A stretch of DNA of 64,000 nt from Rhodococcus rhodnii (GCA_000720375.1 JOAA01000001.1:248001-312000), one strand, 5' to 3'; shown: positions 29,923 through 38,501, numbered from the stretch's first letter. Numbers and translations are program-made. Notes: generated from the sequence alone by a model not told the origin.

Positions 29923-30873
29923 ATGGAGGGCCTGCTGCTGCGGCTGTCGTCACTGGATGCCGACGCCGAGAACGCGGTGCGGGTGATCGGCTTCTTCGAC
30001 CGGCTGATCGCCAGCCGCGCCAGCCTCGACGCGATCGTGCGCAAGGCGAGCGGGCTGGCCGAATGCCCGCTCGGGGTGTCCTCCTCGACCCGCGGTCTGC
30101 AGGTAGGCGGCCCGATCCCGGTGCACGCGACCCGGCGCGAGTTGGAGGACGGCACGGTCGTCTGGCTGGCCCGTGCAGGCAAGCCGTTGCCGTTGGACGA
30201 CATGGTGCTGGAACGCTTCTCCATCGCGGTGGCACTATCGCTGGAGCTCAGCCGGGTTCCTTTGCCCGCTTTGGGCGATCCGGCGCTGGTCGAACTCGCT
30301 CTCTCGGACAGTGCGGGCGAAGCCGAACGGTCCCGCGCGTTGCATCTGCTCGAACTGAAGCCGACCACGCCGCTGCGTGTCCTGGCCGTGAAAGGCACAC
30401 CCACCGGGCTGTCCGCCGCGTTGGGCCCATTGCACGCGGTACTGGCGACGAACGAAATTCCCGACCAGGACGGCGAAGTAGGCATCAGTACGCAGGTGCC
30501 CGCGATCAACGCACCGGCCGCGTGGGCCGAAGCACGGACCGCGCTGCGGTTCGCCAGCGTCGGTCACCCGGCCGTGCGCGCGGACGACCTAGGCAGTCAG
30601 ATCGCGCTCGCTTCCCTGCCAGGCGAGGAAATCGCGAAGCTGCCCGACGTGATCGCCTTGGACGGCTTGGACCCGCAACTGCTGACCGTGCTCACCGCCT
30701 TGGCCAGCACCGGCTCCAACCGCAAGGCCGCCGCGGCGATCCACCGTCACCACAGCACAATCCCAGCCAGGATCGCTCAGGCCGAGGCCGCGCTGGGCTT
30801 CCCGATCGACACCCCAGAGGGCCGGTTCCGGCTGCACCTCGCGCTCGTCCTGCGTCACCTGCGCGACAACTAA
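29923..30873 (+). CDS. PucR-type transcriptional regulator
   Basis: A 316-residue regulator. The C-terminal 60 residues carry the PucR HTH: ALASTGSNRKAAAAIHRHH and then STIPARIAQAEAALGF. The rest has a GGDEF-like fold region common in PucR proteins and no recognisable ligand domain. ATG is 6 bp after TAACCT (29911-29916), consistent with a leaderless transcript. It is divergent from the triple-esterase operon and its stop overlaps the SDR stop by 4 bp. Confidence 0.82.
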   Translation: MEGLLLRLSSLDADAENAVRVIGFFDRLIASRASLDAIVRKASGLAECPLGVSSSTRGLQVGGPIPVHATRRELEDGTVVWLARAGKPLPLDDMVLERFSIAVALSLELSRVPLPALGDPALVELALSDSAGEAERSRALHLLELKPTTPLRVLAVKGTPTGLSAALGPLHAVLATNEIPDQDGEVGISTQVPAINAPAAWAEARTALRFASVGHPAVRADDLGSQIALASLPGEEIAKLPDVIALDGLDPQLLTVLTALASTGSNRKAAAAIHRHHSTIPARIAQAEAALGFPIDTPEGRFRLHLALVLRHLRDN

Positions 30874-31631
30874 CGGGCGACCATCCCGGCGGAGAGGTCG
30901 ATGTCGGCGGCACACAACCCAGGCATGTGCAGCATCGCGACCACGGCGTCGGCGACCTCGCTCTCCTCCACCATGCGGTTGAGCGCCGCCCTGGACACGA
31001 ACTCGTGCTCGGCCTCGGCGACCGAGACTCCCCTGCGCTCGGCTTCCCGCTGGAAGTTACGCTCCATCCGTGGGCCACGGACCGGCCCAGGGGACAACGA
31101 GTTCACGGTGATGCCATACGGGCCGACCTCGTGCGCAAGCGTTGTGGTCAGCCCGATCACGGCCATCTTGGAGGCGGTGTACGGCGTCCGCCCGGCCAGC
31201 GGCCGCTTGCCGGACACCGAAGCCAGATTGATCACGTCACCGCCGCGGCGCCGGATCATCGGTGGCAGAAATGCCCGGCACATCAGGTAGACACCGCGGA
31301 CGTTGACGGCGAACACGTCGTCCCACTCATCCGGTTGCACGTCGACCAGCTGCGCCACCGGCCCGGCCACCCCGGCGTTGTTGATCAGGATCGAGATCTC
31401 CTCGTCCGCCAGCTCGTCGGCCGCCGCCGCGACATCCGCCGGATCGCTTGTGTCGCACCGGATCGGCCGGGCGTCCTGGATCTGCGCCGCGACCGACTTC
31501 AGCTTGCGCTCGTCCCGGCCGAGGAGCACCACACGAACCCCGCACTCGGCCAGAGCAAGGGAAATCGCTCGGCCGAGCCCGTTGCCCGCGCCGGTGACGA
31601 GCGCGGTCCGGCCCGCGATCCGGTTGTTCAC
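30870..31631 (-). CDS. Short-chain dehydrogenase/reductase, last gene of the catabolic operon
   Basis: A 253-residue classical SDR. Cofactor loop TGAGNGLG at 13-20, NNAG near 84, active-site Ser138, Tyr151 and Lys155 (YTASK). After the second strand comes LLGRDERKL, whose Arg suggests NADP(H). GTG 31631 is preferred to 31643 because it overlaps the HisD-like stop as GTGA. Distal gene of an operon running from 35908. Confidence 0.92.
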   Translation of the reverse strand: MNNRIAGRTALVTGAGNGLGRAISLALAECGVRVVLLGRDERKLKSVAAQIQDARPIRCDTSDPADVAAAADELADEEISILINNAGVAGPVAQLVDVQPDEWDDVFAVNVRGVYLMCRAFLPPMIRRRGGDVINLASVSGKRPLAGRTPYTASKMAVIGLTTTLAHEVGPYGITVNSLSPGPVRGPRMERNFQREAERRGVSVAEAEHEFVSRAALNRMVEESEVADAVVAMLHMPGLCAADIDLSAGMVAR

Positions 31632-32929
31632 TCCGGTGCCCACGGCAGGGGCGATCCGGTGTACTTGGCCACGCGGACATCGCCGGACCGGGCGTGTCCT
31701 TCGAAGGACTCGACTCGGGCGGCGCGGCCGAGCAGCTCACCGAGCGCCACGCTGGATGCCTGGTCAGTGATCTCTTGGTACGTCACGGTTTTGAGGTACT
31801 TGCCGACCCAGAGACCGCCGGTGTAGTTCGCGGCCTTCCTCGTCGGCAGGGTGTGGTTGGTGCCGATGACCTTGTCGCCGTAGGAAACCGCTGTGCCCTC
31901 GCCGAGGAACAACGCCCCGTAGTTGCGCATCGAGGTCAGCGCCTGGCGCGGGTTCTCGGTCAGAATCTGGACGTGCTCGCTGGCGAACTCGTCGGCGAGG
32001 CGGAACGCTTCGGCGAGGTCGTCGACCACGATCACCTGGCCGTGATCCCGCCACGCGGGCCCGGCGAAGTCCGCCGTCGGCATCCCTGGGAGCAATGCGT
32101 CGACGTGCTTGATGACTTGCGCGCCAAGGGTTTCCGACGTGGTGATCAAGATGGCCGGCGAGTCGGGGCCGTGCTCGGCCTGGGACAGCAGGTCGACCGC
32201 GACGATGAACGGGTCCGCGTGCTCGTCGGCCACGATCAGGATCTCGGTCGGCCCGGCGAACAGGTCGATGCCGACGTCACCGAACAGCTGCTTCTTCGCC
32301 TCGGCGACGTAGGCGTTGCCTGGCCCGGCGATCAGGTCGACTTTGCCGATCGTCTCGGTGCCGATGGCCATCGCGGCGACCGCCTGTACGCCGCCGAGCA
32401 ACAGGATCTCGTCCGCTCCAGCGAGGTGCATCGCAGCGATGGTCGCGGCCGGAACCTCGCCGTGGATCGGCGGAGTGCACGTCGTCACCCGCTCCACACC
32501 GGCAACCTTGGCCGTCACCACGGTCATGTGCGCCGAGGCGACCAATGGATAGCGCCCGCCGGGTACGTACGCACCGGCCGCGCTGACGGGAATGTTCTTC
32601 TGGCCAAGGAACACGCCCGGCTGCGTCTCGACTTCGAAGTCCCGCAACGATTCGAGCTGCCGTTGGGCGAAGTCCCTGACGTTCTGCTGCACGGTACGGA
32701 TGTCGGCCAGCGTCTGCTCGGGGACCGTGGCCACGATGCGGTCGATTTCCTCGGCGGAGAGCTGGAACTGCTCGGGCGACCAGTTGTCGAACTTCTCGGA
32801 GTACTTGCGGACAGCGGTGTCCCCGTTGTCCCGGATGTCGGCGATCACGGACGCGACCGTCGCGGAGACCGCCGCGCGTTTCTCGCTGTCGTCCGCCGCG
32901 CTGACGGCAGACTTCATGTGCAGAACCAT
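31628..32929 (-). CDS. Histidinol dehydrogenase-like NAD-dependent dehydrogenase
   Basis: A 433-residue HisD-family enzyme. HisD oxidises an alcohol to an acid in two NAD-dependent steps at a zinc site. Seen here: AGAYVPGGRYPLVASAHM near 112, VDLIAGPGNAYVAEAKKQLFG near 200, DLLSQAEHGPDSPAIL near 245 (Gln-His zinc ligands), and SEHVQIL near 310. No other histidine-synthesis gene is present, and FAH, VOC and SDR genes surround it. It is therefore more likely a catabolic dehydrogenase of the kind related to HpsN than true hisD. ATG 32929 has GGAGG 6 bp upstream. Confidence 0.85.
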   Translation of the reverse strand: MVLHMKSAVSAADDSEKRAAVSATVASVIADIRDNGDTAVRKYSEKFDNWSPEQFQLSAEEIDRIVATVPEQTLADIRTVQQNVRDFAQRQLESLRDFEVETQPGVFLGQKNIPVSAAGAYVPGGRYPLVASAHMTVVTAKVAGVERVTTCTPPIHGEVPAATIAAMHLAGADEILLLGGVQAVAAMAIGTETIGKVDLIAGPGNAYVAEAKKQLFGDVGIDLFAGPTEILIVADEHADPFIVAVDLLSQAEHGPDSPAILITTSETLGAQVIKHVDALLPGMPTADFAGPAWRDHGQVIVVDDLAEAFRLADEFASEHVQILTENPRQALTSMRNYGALFLGEGTAVSYGDKVIGTNHTLPTRKAANYTGGLWVGKYLKTVTYQEITDQASSVALGELLGRAARVESFEGHARSGDVRVAKYTGSPLPWAPE

Positions 32930-32961
32930 GGTTGTCCTCCACAAAGATTCGGTTGAAGGCG

Positions 32962-33594
32962 TCAGGTGGACGCCGCGCTCAGCTCGCCGAGGGCGGACTG
33001 GATCTCCGGCGATCCCGCGCACACCGTGCCCAGCGTCGTGACCACGATCGTGCAGGCGAGGTCGACCAGCTCGTCGATGTCGATGTCCCGGTCGTGCGCC
33101 AACCAATCGGCGATCATCTCGTCGACCGCGCCCATGTTGGCTCGCACGGCCACGCGCACACGCGGTGGCAGGTCGCCCCGGACGCCGAGGAGTTCCCGGA
33201 TGAACTCGACACCGGCCTGACGGCCTTGCTCGCCCAGCTTGTCGACTTCCGGGTCCTGCCCGCCGGTCCTGGACAGCGCGAGCATCGTGTGGCCGTGGCC
33301 GGCCCGGTATTCGATGTGCCTGCGGATCACGCCGCGCAGCCACTGTTCGCTGGTGTCCTCGCCGGGGCGACGGGTGTGCAGGTCGGCGATCTCGGCCTGC
33401 ATCTTGCGCAGCACCTCGAGGTAGAGGCCGCGTTTGTCCTTGAAGTGGTAGAACAGCAGGCCGTGGGCGACGCCGGCGGCCTCGGCGATCTCGGTGATGT
33501 AGACATCGTCGTAAGGCTTACGGGCGAACAGGTCCTCCGCGGCGGCCACCACCGCGGCTCGACGTGCGCCGCGAGCAGGCCGCTTCGAAGTCAT
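32962..33594 (-). CDS. TetR-family regulator inside the catabolic operon
   Basis: A 210-residue TetR regulator. HTH region TEIAEAAGVAHGLLFYHFKDKRGLYLEV lies near residues 35-62 (given as TEIAEAAGVAHGLLFYHF plus KDKRGL). The C-terminal ligand domain is unassigned. ATG 33594 is chosen over 33657 because GGGGAGG stands 5 bp upstream. It sits between the FAH and HisD-like genes, so it is produced with the enzymes it may control. The inverted repeat at 36177-36191 is its best candidate operator. Confidence 0.88.
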   Translation of the reverse strand: MTSKRPARGARRAAVVAAAEDLFARKPYDDVYITEIAEAAGVAHGLLFYHFKDKRGLYLEVLRKMQAEIADLHTRRPGEDTSEQWLRGVIRRHIEYRAGHGHTMLALSRTGGQDPEVDKLGEQGRQAGVEFIRELLGVRGDLPPRVRVAVRANMGAVDEMIADWLAHDRDIDIDELVDLACTIVVTTLGTVCAGSPEIQSALGELSAAST

Positions 33595-33653
33595 CCCGTC
33601 CTCCCCTTTCACCTGTTTCGATCCTACGGCGAGCTCGCCGGGGCCGCCGAGGC

Positions 33654-34511
33654 TCATCGTTGCCGCACGACTTCACTGCGGATCGCGCCGAGGCCTTCCA
33701 CCTCGATCTCGACGATGTCGCCTGCCCGCAGGTACTTCCCGGTCGCGACGGCGACACCGGACGGCGTCCCGGTGAGCACGATGTCGCCGGTCTCCAGCGC
33801 CACTTCGGCGGAGACGGTCTGCAGGACCTCGGGGATGGGGAACAGCATCTGGCTGGTGCGGCTGTCCTGCCGCAGTTCTCCGTTGACCCGCGTCGTGATG
33901 GCCAGATCCAGCGGCAGGGCCAGCTCATCGACGGTCACCACGGCGGGCCCGGTTGTCTTGCAAGACGGGAAGATCTTGCCTTTCCGCACCTGGTCCTGGT
34001 CGGTGATGATGCCGTTGGTGAAGCCCTTGAGCTGGACGTCGCGCGCCGACACGTCGTTGACCACGATCAGCCCGCCGACGTGACTCCACGCGTCGGCGAC
34101 CGAAATGTCCTTGCCCGGCTTGCCGATCACCACCGCGAGCTCGGCCTCGTAGTCGATCTGGTCCGGCGCTTCGGCGGGCAGCACCAGCGGCGCGTCCGGC
34201 CCGACGACCAGCCCGTCGACCACGAACTCGGCCGGCACCAGGGTGAACAGCGCCCTGTCCGGGACCGGCATGCCCGCCTCGATGACGTGATCGCGGTAGT
34301 TCGCGCCCGCGATCACGATCTGGCCGGGCATCGGCACCGGAGCCAGCAGCTGTGCGTCCGCCAGCGGCAACCTGTCGATCACAGGCGCGGTGCGGGCCAG
34401 CTCGATGTCGTCCTCCAGCAAGGCTTTCACGTCGGGATGCGGAAGATCGAGCACCAGCAGCTCGTCGCCCTCACCCCGGGCCAAACCTCGCGTGGTGCGA
34501 TAAACGCGCAT
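33654..34511 (-). CDS. Fumarylacetoacetate hydrolase-family protein
   Basis: A 285-residue FAH-superfamily enzyme; members cleave C-C bonds or isomerise or decarboxylate keto acids at a metal site. N-terminal half is the small lead domain. The catalytic half starts at GANYRDHVIEAGMP near 69; metal ligands are in the E-x-E pair of DYEAELAVVIG near 122 and the Asp of VNDVSARDVQL near 152; the Lys of KGKIFPSCKTTGP follows. SGVAVATGKYL-type end is standard. Likely handles the product of ring or chain cleavage by the VOC protein upstream. Confidence 0.9.
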   Translation of the reverse strand: MRVYRTTRGLARGEGDELLVLDLPHPDVKALLEDDIELARTAPVIDRLPLADAQLLAPVPMPGQIVIAGANYRDHVIEAGMPVPDRALFTLVPAEFVVDGLVVGPDAPLVLPAEAPDQIDYEAELAVVIGKPGKDISVADAWSHVGGLIVVNDVSARDVQLKGFTNGIITDQDQVRKGKIFPSCKTTGPAVVTVDELALPLDLAITTRVNGELRQDSRTSQMLFPIPEVLQTVSAEVALETGDIVLTGTPSGVAVATGKYLRAGDIVEIEVEGLGAIRSEVVRQR

Positions 34512-34517
34512 CGCCGA

Positions 34518-34955
34518 TCACCCGCCCGCCAGCACGGTGACCGCGCGACGAGCCACCCGCCACACACCGTCGGCGGACCGGGTCAGCGTGTCGTCGACCC
34601 GGGTCAACGTTTTCGGCGGCGGGATCACCGTCGGGTCCTGCGCGAGGTAGTAGACGTGCAGCAGCGTCACCGCGTGGGCCTTGTAGGGCGCTTCGAGCCA
34701 GAAGTCGGTCTGTGCGGGAATGTGCACGCGTTGGATGTCGTCGGCTTCCCTGCTTTCCATGGCACCGGCGATCGCTTCGGTGCCCAGCACGTTGCCGTTG
34801 AGCTCCATCACCGCGTCTTCGGTGTAGAGCTGCACGCTGCTCGTCGCGCGCTTCTCGTCCACCAGGCGGTAGGTGGCGTTGATGACGTCCGTGCACGCGG
34901 CCCTTGCGTTGAGCGCCTCGGCATCGGGCTCCGCTCCGATAGTCCTGGTCACCAT
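34518..34955 (-). CDS. SnoaL-like (NTF2-fold) protein
   Basis: A 145-residue NTF2-fold protein: LVDEKRATSSVQLYTEDAVMELNG and the AGAMESREADDIQRVHIPAQ region match SnoaL_4-like domains used as small isomerases, hydratases or ring-hydroxylase beta-subunit-like proteins. No catalytic residue can be named with confidence. Its ATG overlaps the end of the VOC gene by 7 bases and it lies 6 bp before the FAH gene. Confidence 0.82.
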   Translation of the reverse strand: MVTRTIGAEPDAEALNARAACTDVINATYRLVDEKRATSSVQLYTEDAVMELNGNVLGTEAIAGAMESREADDIQRVHIPAQTDFWLEAPYKAHAVTLLHVYYLAQDPTVIPPPKTLTRVDDTLTRSADGVWRVARRAVTVLAGG

Positions 34956-35548
34956 GTCGCTTTCACCAATTCCTCTTGGGTTTCGCCCGTGCGCAGGCGC
35001 CGCAGCAGCTCGTCGGGGTCGAATCCGACGCCGATCGGGTTGCGCGCGAAGGTCTCCGACTCCATGAACTTCGTGCCCTCGTCCACGGGCATGTTGTCGA
35101 TCTGCAACTCGACCGAATTGCCGTCCGGGTCGGGGTAGTAGAAGGACGTCGTGTTCCCGTGGTTGATCGCAGCCGAGGGCAGGATCGATTCCTTCTTGAG
35201 CCGCTCATAGGTTTCGAGCAGGTCCTGCAGTTTGTCGTACGTGAACGCGACGTGCGACAGACCGTGCACCGGCAACGCCTTGATCTGCTCAACCGAGAGG
35301 TCCCCTGCAGGCCGGTCGTCCCCGGGCAGGCCCTTCGGCACGCCGGGGATCTGGTCACCGGCCATCGCGGCACCGGCCGGGTCGACCACGGCGATCCGGT
35401 GATGCTCGTCGTCGTAGGTCAGGAAGGCCGCGAACGGGTTCTCATACACCACATGCGCGCCGAGAACCTTGATGTACCAGTCCTTCATCGCCTGCAACTG
35501 CCGGGTCCACAAAACAATGTGCGCGAGTTTGGCCGGAGACGAACTCAT
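34949..35548 (-). CDS. VOC-family (extradiol dioxygenase-like) protein
   Basis: A 199-residue vicinal-oxygen-chelate protein with the two-module layout of type I extradiol dioxygenases. The metal triad is H10 (LAHIVLW), H99 (LSHVAFTYD) and E147 (SVELQID). Length is below that of full two-domain dioxygenases but fits the single-pair form. Ring cleavage of a catechol-like compound is plausible; the true substrate is unknown. ATG 35548 has GAAAGG 8 bp upstream; GTG 35557 is a less likely start. Confidence 0.85.
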   Translation of the reverse strand: MSSSPAKLAHIVLWTRQLQAMKDWYIKVLGAHVVYENPFAAFLTYDDEHHRIAVVDPAGAAMAGDQIPGVPKGLPGDDRPAGDLSVEQIKALPVHGLSHVAFTYDKLQDLLETYERLKKESILPSAAINHGNTTSFYYPDPDGNSVELQIDNMPVDEGTKFMESETFARNPIGVGFDPDELLRRLRTGETQEELVKATW

Positions 35549-35560
35549 TGCCTGCACCTT

Positions 35561-35908
35561 TCAGATCGAAAGAACACGAAGAACAAGCGCGGCGGCGGAA
35601 AGCAGCAAAATCGCGCCGGGGATGGCGACATTCCAGTCCTTCACCCGCAGGTGCGCGCCCACCGCGCCGATGAAATAGAGCACGGACCCGATCGCGGCCG
35701 CGACGCCGATCGGCGGCCAGAACAAACCGATGACCAGCCCGAACGTCGCGGCGATCTCCAGGAAGGCAAGGATCCACACCTTGTCCTCCGGGAAACCGAC
35801 CTTCCGCTGGGTCGCCATCTGCATCGGGTCCTTTCGAAGCTTCCCGACACCGGACAGCAGCAACAACAAGGCGAGAACGGCCGAAACGATGATGGTTGCG
35901 ATGAACAT
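35561..35908 (-). CDS. DoxX-like membrane protein
   Basis: A 115-residue inner-membrane protein with four predicted helices (ATIIVSAVLALLLLLSGVGK, VWILAFLEIAATFGLVIGLF, GVAAAIGSVLYFIGAVGAHL and AIPGAILLLSAAALVL). The pattern KDPMQMATQRKVGFPEDK fits the DoxX-like/DUF4267 group. First gene of the catabolic operon; GAGGAA lies 7 bp before ATG. Such proteins often ride with oxidoreductase operons; the function is unknown. Confidence 0.82.
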   Translation of the reverse strand: MFIATIIVSAVLALLLLLSGVGKLRKDPMQMATQRKVGFPEDKVWILAFLEIAATFGLVIGLFWPPIGVAAAIGSVLYFIGAVGAHLRVKDWNVAIPGAILLLSAAALVLRVLSI

Positions 35909-36162
35909 GGGTGTTCCTCAAAAAGTCAGGGCGGAACAAGCCGTCCAGCCGGGCGCTGGGGCATAGGCGCGAGAGCCGGAAGCGCCCGCCAAAGCAGCCG
36001 CCGACCTGAAGGCCTTCCACTGTGGACGGCCACCGCCGGTCTCGTCCGCGCCGAATTCCATGGTTGTTCTGGATCGGGTTGACACAGACGATCAGGACCT
36101 GGCCAAGCCCTGATCCACGGACGCGGAAGCCGCCACGTCGTGGCTTCCAACGCCGCACACTC
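35909..36162 (-). other. Long untranslated leader of the catabolic operon
   Basis: If transcription starts from the promoter at 36163-36191, about 250 nt precede the DoxX ATG. The open frame reading through here (35926-36186) has no RBS and proline/arginine-rich composition, so I do not call a gene. No known riboswitch pattern was recognised. Confidence 0.4.
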
Positions 36163-36191
36163 ACTATGAACCTGACTTGACTTCATGTCAA
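36163..36191 (-). promoter_or_regulatory. Promoter and candidate TetR operator of the catabolic operon
   Basis: On the minus strand: perfect -35 TTGACA (36186-36191), 17-bp spacer, -10 CATAGT (36163-36168). An inverted repeat TTGAC-N5-GTCAA (36177-36191) covers the -35 box, so a repressor bound there would block polymerase. Confidence 0.65.
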
Positions 36192-36258
36192 ATAGGTGGT
36201 CGTGTGTGGCCTCTCACCAGGCCATTGACCTACTGACGGGGAATAAACGAGCGGCCTA

Positions 36259-36697
36259 GATCAGTTCGCGGGCCCGCTAGGCGCCGCACACCGGCAGCAG
36301 CCCGGCTGGATCACGTCGCTCCGATCCCCAGCTCAGGAGACCGGGACAGCCGAATCAGGTCGCCCAGCTCTGCCCCAGCAGATCCGCAGCAACCCAGCCG
36401 AGCAGCCAACCCCGCCCTGTCAGACCAACGTCAGACCATCCGAACCAGCTCAACCCACTCCCGACCCAACAGACGCGGCAACAACCCCAGCCCACCAGCC
36501 CGACGCCAACCTCGCCGCCCAGCAAGCCGACCACAGCCCAGCCCAATCAGCCCACCCCACCCCCGGCACAACAGAACCCGCCAGCAACTCAACCGAACCA
36601 GCCCCCGTCCCAGCAGATCTGACGACAGCTCAGCCGGACCAGCCCACCACCGACCTGGGCCCGCATACCCGGTATGAGCCCGGCTGGATCAGTTCGC
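36259..36697. repeat. C/A-rich (minus strand G/T-rich) low-complexity segment bounded by direct repeats
   Basis: The 15-bp direct repeat AGCCCGGCTGGATCA occurs at 36299-36313 and 36677-36691, and GATCAGTTCGC at 36259-36269 and 36687-36697; the right-hand copies overlap the GNAT stop codon. Between them lies a strongly skewed segment with many short CAGCCCA-like words. No credible gene. It immediately follows the minus-strand GNAT gene. Confidence 0.6.
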
Positions 36698-37582
36698 CGC
36701 CATCTCCTTGGCGTAGCAGACCGACAGCGGGTCCTGGTCATACGGCGGGAAGTTCGGGATGCGTGTGTACCCCGACTTCTCGTACAACCGGATCGCCTCG
36801 GGCTGACGGATGCCTGTCTCCAGCACGATCCTGCGGCCCCCGGCCGCGCGAACCGTCGACTCAGCGGCGTCCAGCAACAGCGGCGCGACACCTGTCCCCC
36901 GCGCCGCCGGTACCACGAACATCCGCTTGAGTTCGAACTCGACAGACCCTTTCGGTTGCACGGCAACGCATCCGACCGGATCCTGGCCCCGGAACGCAAG
37001 AACGAACCGAACCTCGGGCGTAATCGGCATCGGCCCGATCGCCTCGTCGTTGTACCGGACCCGCAGTTCCCGGTCCAACTCGACGATCAGGGCCTTGAGC
37101 CGGATGTCATCCGGTTCGGCAGAGGTGACGTACACGAGGTCCTTGGCGAACGAATGGTCGATGTACATGCCCTCGCTGAACTGCTCGACCTCGACGTATC
37201 CCACCTTGCGGTACAACGCGATCGCCTCGACCAAGTCGCGCCGGGTATCCAGCCGCATGGTGACCGCGTCGTGGTCGCGTGCGACCTCTTCGGCCGCGGC
37301 GAGCAGCGCCTGTCCCACCCCGCGGCCTCGGGCGGCCGGAAGCACGTACATCCGCTTCACTTCGGCAAAGGGCGGAATGTCGAAATCAAGCCCGACGCAG
37401 CCGAGGATTTGGTTGTCGTCACGGGCAATCAGTATCACGAGGTCGTCACTGGGCTCGTCGCGCATGGTCTGCTCGATCTCGGCCGGGGTCGCCGGCCTGC
37501 CGTGGTAGCGCTCGATGATGTCGGCGTAGTACGCCCGGATGACGGGCATGGCCTCGGCCGGGTCAACTGGGATGATGTCCAC
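36689..37582 (-). CDS. Tandem-GNAT acetyltransferase (two domains)
   Basis: A 297-residue protein made of two GNAT units. Domain 1 (1-145) has acetyl-CoA loop VKRMYVLPAARGRGVGQALL near 77; domain 2 (150-297) has LKRMFVVPAARGTGVAPLLL near 222 and the family end LYEKSGYTRIPNFPPYDQDP. ATG 37582. No neighbour suggests a substrate. The frameshifted gene just upstream (37647-38130) is closest to domain 2, so the locus has undergone duplication. Confidence 0.88.
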   Translation of the reverse strand: MDIIPVDPAEAMPVIRAYYADIIERYHGRPATPAEIEQTMRDEPSDDLVILIARDDNQILGCVGLDFDIPPFAEVKRMYVLPAARGRGVGQALLAAAEEVARDHDAVTMRLDTRRDLVEAIALYRKVGYVEVEQFSEGMYIDHSFAKDLVYVTSAEPDDIRLKALIVELDRELRVRYNDEAIGPMPITPEVRFVLAFRGQDPVGCVAVQPKGSVEFELKRMFVVPAARGTGVAPLLLDAAESTVRAAGGRRIVLETGIRQPEAIRLYEKSGYTRIPNFPPYDQDPLSVCYAKEMAAN

Positions 37583-37646
37583 GACTCGATAGTCAGGCCA
37601 GCGTCAACATTATTTCCAGCGCGTGTCGGCACTCGCACCGACGACG

Positions 37647-38130
37647 TCAGGGGCCTGTCAGATCTTTGGCGAAGCAGACTGACAGCGGATCGTGGTAGCT
37701 CGGGATACGCGTGTACCCGGATTTCTCGTACAACCGGATCGCCTCGGGCTGACGAGTTCCGGTTTCCAGCAGAATCCTGCGCCCGCCCGCGTCCCGAACC
37801 ACGGTCGCGGCTGCTTCCAGCAACAGCGACGCGACGCCGGTCCCCCGCGCTTCCGGCGTCACGTACATCCGCTTGAGCTCGAAGTCGTTCCCTTTTGGTT
37901 GCACGGAAAACACATCCGACCGGCGTCTGGCCACGGCAGACGAGCACGAACCGGCTGTCCGGTGGTACCGGCGACGGCTCGATGTCCTCGTTGTCGTAGC
38001 GATCCCGCAGTTCCCGGTTGAGCGCGGCGATCAGTCCGGCAAGCCGGGGATCGTCGCGTCCGACCAGTGTGGTGTGCAGCAAGCCCTTGGCGAGCCGATA
38101 GCTCGCGAAGTCGTCGTCGCTGACCTCCAC
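37647..38130 (-). pseudogene. Frameshifted single-domain GNAT gene
   Basis: The N-terminal frame from GTG 38130 (MEVSDDDFASYRLAKGLL to RGQTPVGCVF) and the C-terminal frame (VQPKGNDFELKRMYVTPEAR to SVCFAKDLTGP) are consecutive pieces of one GNAT protein closely matching domain 2 of the gene at 36689-37582. Comparison of GTTGCCGTG in the intact gene with GTTTTCCGTG here puts an extra T at the four-base run 37907-37910 (plus-strand A run). Either a pseudogene, a programmed slip, or a sequencing error in a homopolymer. Confidence 0.8.
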
Positions 38131-38191
38131 ACTTCGATCGTCACCGGCCCGTCAACACCATTTAGCCGGGCCGCCACCCCAGGCGAAACAG

Positions 38192-38491
38192 TCAGCCGTA
38201 GTACCGACGCTCACGGATCTTCCTGTCCGCCATGAGCACCAACAGCGCACTGCCGAACCCGCCGGACAAAATTTTCTCGTCGAGGTCCTTGCCGGTGACG
38301 GCCAGCGCGATGCCAGCCGCACCGCCAATGGCATCCAGCCTCGCCGCCGCCTCCGCGGGCAGTCCTAACGCGAGGAGGAACGGATCGGCGTCTTCCATGT
38401 TCTGCACGGCGGCCACTCCCGCCATCGTCGTGCCACGGAAGAACACCGCGAGCCACAACAGGGCACGCAAGATCAAACGTAGAGCGAACAT
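38192..38491 (-). CDS. Small membrane-associated protein, twin 1
   Basis: A 99-residue protein with an N-terminal hydrophobic helix (LILRALLWLAVFFRGTTMAG) and a second weakly hydrophobic segment (GFGSALLVLMA) near the end. It resembles the adjacent gene at 38502-38819 in LLWLAVF(F/C)R and in the LDxIGGxAGxxxA and GSALL words. ATG 38491 is preferred to 38497 because GAGGAG is 6 bp upstream. Family not recognised. Part of a pair divergent from a TetR gene. Confidence 0.65.
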   Translation of the reverse strand: MFALRLILRALLWLAVFFRGTTMAGVAAVQNMEDADPFLLALGLPAEAAARLDAIGGAAGIALAVTGKDLDEKILSGGFGSALLVLMADRKIRERRYYG

Positions 38492-38501
38492 GAGCATCTC
38501 C

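Noticed and set aside
31628..32929. Annotating the HisD-family gene as hisD of histidine synthesis
   Set aside because: No hisC, hisB or hisH neighbour, and the gene sits inside a catabolic operon; I kept it as HisD-like.
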